Shown piece after piece: positions 27,682-34,098 of a stretch of 34,098 bases of DNA (within the stretch, counting starts at the first letter, position 1; each line of letters starts with the position of its first letter). The stretch spans positions 1-34,098 of the forward strand of contig JWZX01003185.1 of NCBI GenBank assembly GCA_001275005.1, written 5' to 3'. Made by a program: the position numbers and the translations under genes. Source of the stretch: Chrysochromulina tobinii (taxonomy: Eukaryota > Haptophyta > Prymnesiales > Chrysochromulinaceae). The notes below the pieces were generated by a model. That model ran no database searches. It was not told the DNA's origin and saw nothing but the letters and a program-made list of their open reading frames with translations.

Positions 27682-28782
27682 ATGAACGACGAAACTTCGC
27701 GAAACTTGATCGACATGCGCGGGAGTGCTTTGCGCTGGACGCTCTCGCGAGGCGTTGCCGCGATCGGCACGAGCGTGCTGGGCTGCGCGATCGCGCTGCG
27801 CGATCCGGAGCCGGCCTCGTGCCTCAAAGGGTATCCGGTGAGCGGACCGTCGAGCAAGGTCGTGCACGAGCTCAGCTTCGGTGTTGATCCAAAGATCGCA
27901 GTCGACTTCACTTGGTGGCTGGCCACATACGTGAAGACGCTGCTGCAGCTGCCTGGCATGCAAGGCGCAAAGCTCCTCGCCCCGACCGCGCCGTTCGCGC
28001 CAAAGCCGGGTGTGGTGTTCGTGCTCGGAGGGCCAGGTGCGGGCAAGGGCACGCAATGCAGCCTGATCGTCGAAAAGTGCGGGTACACGCACCTGTCGGC
28101 GGGCGACCTGCTGCGTGCAGCGCGCTCGTCGGGCTCCGCGCAGGGTCAAATGATCGACGAGTATATCAAGGAGGGCAAGATCGTGCCCGTCGAGGTGACG
28201 GTCAAGCTGCTCGTCGATGCGATCAAAGAGAGCGGCGCGCAGCGCGTGCTCGTAGATGGCTTCCCGCGGAATACGAACAACGTGTCCGGCTGGCAGCAGG
28301 TGGTTGGCGACTCGCTCACGGTCGGCGGCGTCCTCTTCTACGACTGCCCCGAGGAGGTGATGCAGGAGCGGTTGCTCGAGCGCGGCAAGACGAGCGGGCG
28401 CACAGACGACAACCTCGAGTCGATCAAGAAGCGGTTCAAGACGTATGCTATGGAGACGACGCCGGTGCTGCAGTACTACGAGCATCAGCAGCTCGTGCAC
28501 AGAATCGACGGCGTGCGCCCGATAGACGCCGTGTGGGCCGACTCGAAGGCCGCCATCGACAAGTTTGAGGCGTGCTTCGCTGCCGCCACCAAGCAGCCAA
28601 TCAGTGTGCACCTGTACAGCAGCAACGATCCGCCGACGGCCGTGGCGGAGGTGGTCGCGCGGGTGGCCAAGGCAGCCACGCAGAAGTTTGGCGAGGGCGC
28701 GGTCGTCGTCAGCGGTCGCGAGCTCGCCATCCAGGGCTCTTTCAAAGCATACGGCTACGAGGAGCTGCGAGCCTTCGACTGA
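27682..28782 (+). CDS. UMP-CMP kinase with N-terminal leader
   Basis: 366 residues from the ATG at 27682. The kinase core starts at about residue 110: P-loop GGPGAGKGTQ (116-125), NMP-binding HLSAGDLLR, EYIKEGKIVPVEVTVKLL, and LVDGFPRNTNNVSGW, then a short LID around RGKTSGRTDDN. These words, with a short LID, fit eukaryotic UMP-CMP kinase (phosphorylation of UMP, CMP and dCMP by ATP) better than adenylate kinase, which usually has YRLP/QA motifs. The first ~110 residues are not part of the enzyme. They include a hydrophobic stretch (about 24-39, GVAAIGTSVLGCAIAL) after basic residues, so a signal anchor or mitochondrial/plastid leader is likely. A C-terminal ~60-residue extension (SVHLYSSNDPPTAVAEVV...EELRAFD) is unusual and unassigned. 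Confidence 0.88.
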   Translation: MNDETSRNLIDMRGSALRWTLSRGVAAIGTSVLGCAIALRDPEPASCLKGYPVSGPSSKVVHELSFGVDPKIAVDFTWWLATYVKTLLQLPGMQGAKLLAPTAPFAPKPGVVFVLGGPGAGKGTQCSLIVEKCGYTHLSAGDLLRAARSSGSAQGQMIDEYIKEGKIVPVEVTVKLLVDAIKESGAQRVLVDGFPRNTNNVSGWQQVVGDSLTVGGVLFYDCPEEVMQERLLERGKTSGRTDDNLESIKKRFKTYAMETTPVLQYYEHQQLVHRIDGVRPIDAVWADSKAAIDKFEACFAAATKQPISVHLYSSNDPPTAVAEVVARVAKAATQKFGEGAVVVSGRELAIQGSFKAYGYEELRAFD

Positions 28783-29575
28783 GAAGGGGGTGGGGCTGAG
28801 GTGCACGCCGAGGCCCCTCGCCCGTCGGCTCAAGGGCACAGCCAGGACGCAGCAGACGCATACAGGGGCGGCGCATGCGCAGCATGTGAGACCTTCATGG
28901 AGATCATGGTACGGCAGGAGATCTGTCATGCCGTCCTCATGGGATCAGTTACGTGGGATCTGTTATGTATTTCGATCGGACGCGGTCCGAAGCGTGAAGG
29001 ACCGGCGACGAACTCGTACGACTTACGTCCTAACTTACGTCGTAACTGTGTAGACACGACAGTTGACAGGGAACGATCACCAATTGACGATCTCACACAT
29101 GTAAACAACAATGGTAACGCAATGCATGTATTAAACTTTAAAGCATGAATGACACTGATTGATGATTTTATGGACCGGCTGTAATGCCCGTGTGCCGTGA
29201 CTTGAGAGAGGCGCGCGCCAATCTGCCGGAGCGAGATGTCTCTGATATCGCCTCTGATATTCTGAAACCGGTCCGGGAACTGGATTACGTTTCTCGTTTT
29301 GTGGGGAGCAGGCGAGGCCGACGGCCGACGGAGGGCCAGAGGGACCCAGGGTGAACTTATCAGTAGGGTGGACATTTTGTAGGCGAAAAGAATGAACTGA
29401 CACTCCTCGAACTGTTCCAGTATTAATAACCACCTTCGGTGCTCACACGGGTATCGTCCTTTCTTGGGTCTTCGTAGTATCTATTTTTAGACGGAAATCT
29501 AAGTTCGTTTGCGTACCGACGGAAGTTCATCCGCGCCTTTGCTTCATCATGGAGGAACCGTAGTGCGCGTTCGCT
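28783..29575. other. Long non-coding interval between kinase and RING genes
   Basis: Nearly 800 bp, notably richer in A/T than the coding regions from about 28900 on. Small direct repeats are seen: GGGATCAGTTACG / GGGATCTGTTATG at 28940-28966 and ACTTACGTCCTA / ACTTACGTCGTA at 29020-29045. CATGTATTAAACTTTAAAG lies at 29124. No gene, tRNA or snRNA could be supported. The kinase 3'UTR and RING promoter are presumably here. Confidence 0.4.
29549..29563 (+). promoter_or_regulatory. Upstream mini-ORF before the RING gene
   Basis: ATG-GAG-GAA-CCG-TAG ends 12 nt before the main ATG at 29576. If it lies in the 5'UTR it could dampen translation of the RING protein. Whether it is transcribed is unknown. 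Confidence 0.35.
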
Positions 29576-30253
29576 ATGGATGATGCGGGCTTTCCCGCTG
29601 ATGCGGCTGCTGCATGTATCACCGTTGGGAAGACCTCGATCCTAGCATCGAATGAAAGCTTGTACAACAACTCTGGGGACTTTGTTGAAGTCCGTTGCCT
29701 CACGCAACTCATTTTTCTCAGAGGCCGTTGCTACTGCCAATTACCTGAGTCACAGTTTTATCAGTGGTATCCGCTCCTCGTTTGGCTTCTGGCCGTGGTC
29801 TGTTTATCCAGTGTAGGGGGCTATATCCTACATATCCGTCGCGATCAGTGGAGACGTGATGCGAGGCAGCAGCAACAGACTTTGGATAAAGTCACGGAGC
29901 GTGACCGTTCTATTCAGCTTGCAGTCTCCCGGATTCCAACATGCGCGTACGCTCCTACCACTCATATGCCAGTGCTGCCTGGTGACAGCAGTCAGACCGG
30001 AACGCCCGACGATGGCGAATATGGCAACGACGAGTGTCCGGTGTGCCTCTGCTCCCTTGCAGCTGGCGACCAGTTGCGCGAGATCCCGTGCGGCCATAAG
30101 TATCATGCTGCGTGCATCGACCGGTGGCTGATTCGTCGAGAGTACACAAATGGCATTCCAAGCTGCCCGTTGTGTAAGAAAGAAGTCCTCACCGAGGAGG
30201 ACCTGCAGGCAAGCGATGTGAGCCAGGCACCCGTGATGTCTATGCACGTGTAG
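29576..30253 (+). CDS. Membrane-anchored RING-H2 E3 ligase-like protein
   Basis: A 225-residue protein. A luminal or extracellular N-terminal part of about 64 residues has three Cys (C41, C52, C54) and possible N-glycosylation sites (NES, NNS). One membrane helix follows (about 65-86, YPLLVWLLAVVCLSSVGGYIL), then a basic stop-transfer patch (HIRRDQWRRDARQQQQ). The RING-H2 finger is complete: C154, C157, C172, H174, H177, C180, C197, C200 (C3H2C3), with the I/L-x-x-x-C-G-H-x-Y-H core. RING-H2 fingers recruit E2 enzymes to ubiquitinate membrane or cytosolic targets. A classical signal peptide is not evident, so the helix may act as a signal anchor. Codon use is more A/T-tolerant than that of neighbours such as RAD51. 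Confidence 0.85.
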   Translation: MDDAGFPADAAAACITVGKTSILASNESLYNNSGDFVEVRCLTQLIFLRGRCYCQLPESQFYQWYPLLVWLLAVVCLSSVGGYILHIRRDQWRRDARQQQQTLDKVTERDRSIQLAVSRIPTCAYAPTTHMPVLPGDSSQTGTPDDGEYGNDECPVCLCSLAAGDQLREIPCGHKYHAACIDRWLIRREYTNGIPSCPLCKKEVLTEEDLQASDVSQAPVMSMHV

Positions 30254-30857
30254 CTTGCTTGGCGCTCGGCGCAACTGGCTCCGAGTCGCCCCACGGCGTT
30301 CGTGACGGCGGTGTGAGGCTGCAGGTGGCTCGATGACGCATACATGGCCCCTTCATGATTCGTGCCGAGGACACCCTTGCATGCCGCAGTCCTCCAGGAA
30401 TACACTGCACCGTACTACATTAATGCCGGTCGGTGCGGGTGGGGGGCGGCCTGGAGGGGTGATGTGCGTCTGCGTGGTGCGTGCCGCTGACCCGCTGCGT
30501 CGTCGAGCCTGTGAGTCCGACCGTGGGCGTATTTACTACGGTCTACGCGTAGTTCGGTTCTATGTTTACGTCTCCAGGGCACGATCTTTTGCCAAGTGAA
30601 GTAGGCGGAAGGCGACGCAGGGCGTTGCGCGTTCAGGCTTGACAACCCTCGTCGCGGTCGGGGAGCGGGTCGGCGTGTACGCTAGCCCAAGCGCGCCGCA
30701 CGAATACTTGACACGTTGACACTGTGGTAAGATCTCCCTAAGACGAGCATGAATGGCTGCGCGGCGCTACCGAGCGCGATGACCACCTCGTTCCTACCGT
30801 ACTGGTTCCGCCGATGGTTCCGCCGATGGTTCCGCCGGGCATGGCCGTTTGACATGG
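30254..30857. other. Convergent intergenic region with repeats
   Basis: 604 bp holding the 3' flank of the RING gene, the repeat copy at 30332-30412 and a 12-bp tandem triplet GGTTCCGCCGAT at 30804, 30816 and 30828. A small palindrome TTTGACATGGTCAAA lies at 30848-30862, at the 3' end of the next gene. No gene recognised. Confidence 0.45.
30332..30412 (+). repeat. Gene-3'-flank element, copy L
   Basis: This starts GATGACGCATACATGGCCCC and ends near ACACTGCACCG. Its reverse complement is found at 33455-33538 with about six substitutions and one 3-bp gap over ~78 aligned bases, plus a small length difference at the far end. It lies about 80 bp downstream of the RING stop, in the direction of that gene. 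Confidence 0.8.
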
Positions 30858-31457
30858 TCAAATCATTGGGGACCGGGGATCATGGTAGCGGATGATCGGC
30901 CCATCGCCATGCCCACCGAGCTCCAGCACTACGTGCCGAATGGCGACCTCGGCCAACAGGATCCCATCGATGGCCTCATTGAGCTCCCTGAGGCCAGCGA
31001 CCATGTGCATCGCCTCATCAGCCTCACGCTTCGGGCGCACTTGCTCGACAACATTGCGGCTGGCCATCTGCTCTTTCTCATGCTGAGTGAGCTGCCGGTC
31101 ATGCTCTTCGTAACGCTTCTGTAATGCGGCTCGAACGCTTTTCTCTTTTTCCAGGTGATGCATGCACGTATCCACCTCCCGACGGTGCTCGCGCTGCATT
31201 CGCGCTCGTGCAACGTTGGTACGTTGCTCGCAACCACCACGCAAGCGGTTCTTCTCTTTCAGCTCCTCCCGGAGCCTCCGGAGCTCGTCCCGCTCGGATC
31301 GCTGAGCCGATGCCTGCCTCTGCATCAGCGTTGCGAAGGAAGCCATCGGCGCCTCGAATGTTGACTTCTGGACGGGTCCGCCAAGGACGGGCAGCATGTC
31401 CATTCTGGTCTGGTCGGCCATGATCTGTTCCATTCGGACGGTTTTATGTGCATGCAA
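30858..31457 (-). CDS. Hypothetical coiled-coil protein
   Basis: 199 residues. From about residue 45 to 150 the chain is almost all charged and helical (RSERDELRRLREELKEKNRL, then EHRREVDTCMHHLEKEKSV and QKRYEEHDRQLTQHEKEQ), a clear coiled-coil pattern. The C-terminal part becomes hydrophobic (AIDGILLAEVAIRHVVLELGG). No signal peptide or membrane helix is seen. M9 (31433) is another possible start. It lies 85 bp downstream of the surface-protein gene on the same strand. Strong amino-acid bias supports a real gene; I cannot name a family. Confidence 0.6.
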   Translation of the reverse strand: MHAHKTVRMEQIMADQTRMDMLPVLGGPVQKSTFEAPMASFATLMQRQASAQRSERDELRRLREELKEKNRLRGGCEQRTNVARARMQREHRREVDTCMHHLEKEKSVRAALQKRYEEHDRQLTQHEKEQMASRNVVEQVRPKREADEAMHMVAGLRELNEAIDGILLAEVAIRHVVLELGGHGDGPIIRYHDPRSPMI

Positions 31458-31542
31458 TCGAATGTATTACGTCACTTTTCCATAAAGCGGCGAGCCCATT
31501 TTCTACTCACATGTGCAACCATTTGCGCGCTCCGCTGTCGGA

Positions 31543-33027
31543 TTACGGACTATGGGCCGCAGCACTCGAGCGCGCGCGCCATCCCTGCGTGCCGACGGTG
31601 AGCGTGGTGGTGAGAGAGGCCGCCGAGAGGACTGATCGCATGCTGGGCGAGGAGAGGAACTTGCCCGCAGTCTCCTCATACTGGCGCACGGCGCGCAACA
31701 GCGACTCGACCTCTGACCGCTCCGACTCTAGCTTAAGCTTGAGTGCCGCGTGATCGTCCTTGAGCCGGATGATGTCTTCGATCGTCATCCCATCGAGCGT
31801 CGGCACGGGCTCGAAGCGCAGCTTCATGACCATCTCGACGGGATTGCGGCCCGCCTTGGCCCCAGGCAGCAGCGCCCATCCGCCCGACGTGAGCCCGACC
31901 CCGCGGGCCGGTGGGATCGGGCTGCTCTTGCTCGCTGAGTGGCTCGCTGGGCTCATGCAACTGTCCGCGCTCTTTGGAACGCCATGTGAAAAGCCATGTG
32001 AAAAGCCCGGGCTCCCAGATGGCATGGATTCGGACGCGCTGGCAGGCGACAGCGCCGCGATCGGTGCCGCGGCCTCGTTTGGCACCTTGCGTCGCTTGAA
32101 CTTGGCCCCAAACTTGGCCCCAAACTTGGAGGCCAACGCTGCCGTCGAGGGTGAGTCTCCTGAGGGCGCGCATGCAAGCCCATCGGCCTGGCCCTTGAGC
32201 TTACCCTTGCCCGTCACCGCCGCGACGTCCGCAAAGGACTTGAGCGTGCCCGGGGCGGGTAGTACCTTGGGCGGCTTTGCGGACGGTGACCATTTTCCGT
32301 TGCGGTACAGCGTCCTAAAGAGCATGCAGTGCGCGGCGGCTGAGACGCAACAAAGGATCGTGATCGCGAGGCCGCCCACCACCCAGCCTCCGAGGGCCAC
32401 CTCGTTGATGGTGGGTGAACACGGTGGGGGCGGTAGAGGAGGAGGCGGGGGCGCCGCTGGCGAGGGCGCCCTCCCCGGAAATCGTGGCGGCCACAAGGGC
32501 GGTGATGGCGGGGACGGTAACGGAGGCGGGGGGGGGAGGAAGCTGGGCGGCGGCGGATAAGGATTCGGCGGCGGGCGCAATGGAAAAGAGCTGATGAACG
32601 ATGGCGGGGGCCTCGACGGTCGTGGCGGTCGAGAGGGCGGAGGAGGAGACGGCGGTGGAGCGGGTGGCTGCGGCGGAGGAACAGGAGGTGGAGAGGGTGG
32701 CGGAGTGGGTGGTGGAGAGGGCGGTGGAGGATAGGGCGGTGGAGAGGGTGGCGGCGACGGTGCTGGCGACAACGGTGATGGCGGCGGCAGAGACGGCGGT
32801 GGCGGTGGACTGGGTGGTGGCGCCGGCGGTGAGGAAGGGGGAGGCAAGTTAAGGCAGCAGCCGTCGCAACCCAAGGTTGGGCTCCCTGGGCAGACGACGG
32901 CCAACGCCCCGCAATGCATCAAGCCATACAGATCATGGCACGAGGAGATGCCACACGTCAAAGCGCAAGTCGGCGAGTTAGGGGCGTGGGCGCCGGCGAC
33001 GAGTGGTGAGGAGAGCGTGAGGAACAT
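31543..33027 (-). CDS. Type I surface protein: Cys-rich ectodomain, SPPP-rich stalk, TM, cytoplasmic tail
   Basis: 494 residues from the ATG at 33027; the frame is open to 33183. Residues 1-15 (MFLTLSSPLVAGAHA) could be a short signal peptide with an AxA cleavage site. Residues 21-58 hold eight Cys (C-x3-C-x4-C...GCDGCC), resembling small Cys modules that precede Pro-rich tracts in algal wall proteins. Residues ~62-215 are a dense S-P-P-P stalk, as in extensin/pherophorin-type hydroxyproline-rich glycoproteins. One membrane helix (WVVGGLAITILCCVSAAAHCML) is followed by a cytoplasmic tail of about 240 residues with short repeats (KFGAKFGAKF, FSHGFSHG), then a charged helix (IEDIIRLKDDHAALKLKLESERSEVESLLRAV) that could be a coiled coil. 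This fits a wall- or scale-linked surface receptor or adhesin; that role is inference. Confidence 0.65.
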   Translation of the reverse strand: MFLTLSSPLVAGAHAPNSPTCALTCGISSCHDLYGLMHCGALAVVCPGSPTLGCDGCCLNLPPPSSPPAPPPSPPPPPSLPPPSPLSPAPSPPPSPPPYPPPPSPPPTPPPSPPPVPPPQPPAPPPSPPPPSRPPRPSRPPPSFISSFPLRPPPNPYPPPPSFLPPPPPLPSPPSPPLWPPRFPGRAPSPAAPPPPPLPPPPCSPTINEVALGGWVVGGLAITILCCVSAAAHCMLFRTLYRNGKWSPSAKPPKVLPAPGTLKSFADVAAVTGKGKLKGQADGLACAPSGDSPSTAALASKFGAKFGAKFKRRKVPNEAAAPIAALSPASASESMPSGSPGFSHGFSHGVPKSADSCMSPASHSASKSSPIPPARGVGLTSGGWALLPGAKAGRNPVEMVMKLRFEPVPTLDGMTIEDIIRLKDDHAALKLKLESERSEVESLLRAVRQYEETAGKFLSSPSMRSVLSAASLTTTLTVGTQGWRARSSAAAHSP

Positions 33028-33183
33028 CCACCCCTTGCAGGCCGAGAAACCTGTTCGTTTGTGCGTCTTTTTGATCAAAAGGAAACAGACGCTCCTGCAT
33101 GCAAAACAAGTTATAGGCCCACGTTGCGCCCTCATTCCGCTAGCCGTGGACATGTAATCCCTTCCGGCGTCTGGTCCAGGCAT

Positions 33184-33511
33184 TTAGAATAATCCGGGAG
33201 TTGCAGAGAGCACCGCCGCCGCCCCGTCCTTAGTTTCGCCGCGCGCCGTTTTAAGCGTGAGCGCGAATCCCCCGGGAGCGCGAGCGCGGTTACGTAAAAG
33301 TCATTCAGAACCGGACTGTACCGTACGTGGTGAATTTCAATGGTATCCGGGTTACAACAGAAGACTGCGCGGCTACTACCCTCTTCTCCACAGATCCGTG
33401 GCCGTGCCAGTTGAGCTCTCCATTTACAGTTTCTACGTATACAACGAAATGAGACGGTGCGGGTGCAGTGTGTTCCTGGACTGCGGCATGCAGGGGTGTC
33501 CTCGGCACGGA
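33184..33511. other. Intergenic region between the surface gene and the right-hand ORF
   Basis: 328 bp with the copy R repeat at its right end. 33300-33450 is more A/T-rich. Plus- and minus-strand frames across it show no recognisable protein content. Confidence 0.35.
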
Positions 33512-33538
33512 TCATGAAGGGGCCATACATGCATCATC
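33455..33538 (-). repeat. Gene-3'-flank element, copy R (inverted relative to copy L)
   Basis: Read on the minus strand it begins GATGATGCATGTATGGCCCC and includes the last codons and stop (33512) of the 33512-33988 frame, then its 3' flank. It is the reverse complement of 30332-30412 with ~92% identity by my count. Confidence 0.8.
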
Positions 33539-33988
33539 CCAGAAGCAGGGATCCATGCTCAATCTCTCGTCATGCACGAAAAGCGGCTCCTGTTCTGGCA
33601 CGATGCCTGCGCGTGCCTCTAGTGTGCAGCCGTCATCAGTGGTGACGCATGGGATGCCCTCGGTGAGGACGTCGTTGACGGTCGTGGCTGAAAGGATGTT
33701 GTCAACGTATGAGATTGGCACGCTGGGTGTCTCGCATTCGTCGGTGTTCCACCAGCATGGGTCGCGGCTCGCCTCCACCTCTGGTGCCATGGCCACCTCT
33801 TCGCTGAGGGTGAGTGCCTCACCCGACCACCACGCCTCGGTCTCATAGGTATGTAGCGGGCCACGCCGTGGCGGTCCGACAACTGGCACCTTCGGGTGCG
33901 CCATTCTTGCGGCCCAATAAGACGCCTCCGCGCCCGAGGTCAGCATGGCCGTCCGGAGCCTTTGATGACGAATGAAAAGGACCATCAA
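33512..33988 (-). CDS. Hypothetical acidic small protein
   Basis: 158 residues, unrecognised. It is acidic, with two related words: RDPCWWNTDEC (about 100-110) and MDPCFWDDAC (about 145-154). No signal peptide is clear (it starts MMVLFIRHQRLRTAM). The C-terminal DDACMAPS lies inside the copy R repeat, and the region just upstream of the start resembles the TTLL leader. The whole unit may therefore be part of a repeated element and not a conventional gene. Amino-acid composition looks coding-like but the evidence is limited. Confidence 0.35.
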   Translation of the reverse strand: MMVLFIRHQRLRTAMLTSGAEASYWAARMAHPKVPVVGPPRRGPLHTYETEAWWSGEALTLSEEVAMAPEVEASRDPCWWNTDECETPSVPISYVDNILSATTVNDVLTEGIPCVTTDDGCTLEARAGIVPEQEPLFVHDERLSMDPCFWDDACMAPS

Positions 33989-34098
33989 GTGCTCATTCAG
34001 TTTCGTTCACAGTTCAGTTCAGTTCAGTTTCGTCGCGGACCCCCCACGCTCACTCCACCACCGTCTCGACGGACGGCTCCGCTCCCCTCGGTCAACAC
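33989..34098 (-). repeat. Gene-leader element, copy B, with TTCAG tandem
   Basis: A CATTCAGTTTCG word at 33993 is followed by a TTCAG tandem (34012-34028), then TTCGTCGCGGACCCCCCACGC and on to the window end. The part from about 34018 aligns with 7115-7197. Truncated by the window edge. Confidence 0.5.

Noticed and set aside
27406-28929. A 507-codon minus-strand frame over the UMP-CMP kinase
   Set aside because: Mirror of a clearly conserved kinase on the other strand; His/Arg/Leu-rich with no domain.
93-33158. ACATGTA as a promoter motif (for example 93, 1726, 17464, 17546, 24360, 29096, 33150)
   Set aside because: It recurs in intergenic DNA, but also inside coding regions (12105, 20382), and positions relative to starts vary. 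Without counts against expectation it is not supported.
1-34098. tRNA, rRNA or spliceosomal RNA genes
   Set aside because: I looked for T-loop words such as GGTTCGAATCC and for rRNA-like blocks and found none. A covariance-model scan would be needed to exclude divergent ones.

Overview
The window looks like nuclear DNA from a GC-rich, gene-dense, unicellular photosynthetic eukaryote with a motile (flagellate) ancestry. A haptophyte is my best guess, but a pelagophyte or another alga with a secondary plastid cannot be excluded. The evidence is a RAD51 recombinase, a four-domain voltage-gated cation channel, an ABCC transporter with a TMD0, a tubulin-glycylase-like TTLL, an algal-style PPR protein and a serine/proline-rich cell-surface protein. 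Two genes carry short GT-AG introns (133, 229 and 110 nt). There is no prokaryotic operon logic: genes sit on both strands, often head to head with short shared upstream regions (for example 159 bp between the channel and the SET gene). No rRNA, tRNA, CRISPR array or prophage is visible.

Layout. 1-671: non-coding, with a three-copy tandem repeat and a GCC run. 672-1643 (-): membrane-anchored NT5C3-like pyrimidine 5'-nucleotidase. 2153-2896 (+): unknown charged protein. 3235-7110 (-): very long TTLL3/8-like protein with many internal repeats. 7908-12865 (-): full-length ABCC/MRP transporter, with one intron and one apparent single-base frameshift just before NBD2. 13144-15858 (+): PPR protein with a putative targeting leader and a 15-bp minisatellite inside the repeat array. 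16313-17329 (-): RAD51. 17601-18791 (-): galactose-mutarotase-like protein. 19144-24225 (-): Cav-like four-domain channel in three exons with an EEEE selectivity filter. 24385-25746 (+): SET (SMYD-like) protein. 26140-27216 (-): MOSC/mARC-like protein with a putative plastid or organelle leader. 27682-28782 (+): UMP-CMP kinase with an N-terminal hydrophobic leader. 29576-30253 (+): membrane RING-H2 protein. 30858-31457 (-): coiled-coil protein. 31543-33027 (-): Cys-rich/SPPP/TM surface protein. 33512-33988 (-): unknown small protein, possibly itself part of a repeat.

The genes do not form one pathway. Two encode enzymes of pyrimidine nucleotide metabolism (NT5C3 at the left, UMP-CMP kinase at the right), and these two share a near-identical upstream element. 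The most interesting unexplained structure is a set of dispersed repeats that sit at gene borders with consistent orientation. One shared element lies upstream of the NT5C3 and UMP-CMP kinase genes; the second copy is interrupted by an insertion flanked by an 11-bp direct repeat. A second element lies just upstream of the TTLL gene and of the last small ORF. A third lies just downstream of the RING gene and at the 3' end of that same small ORF. These could be mobile elements that prefer gene flanks, or shared transcription start/end signals. Genome-wide searches would decide.
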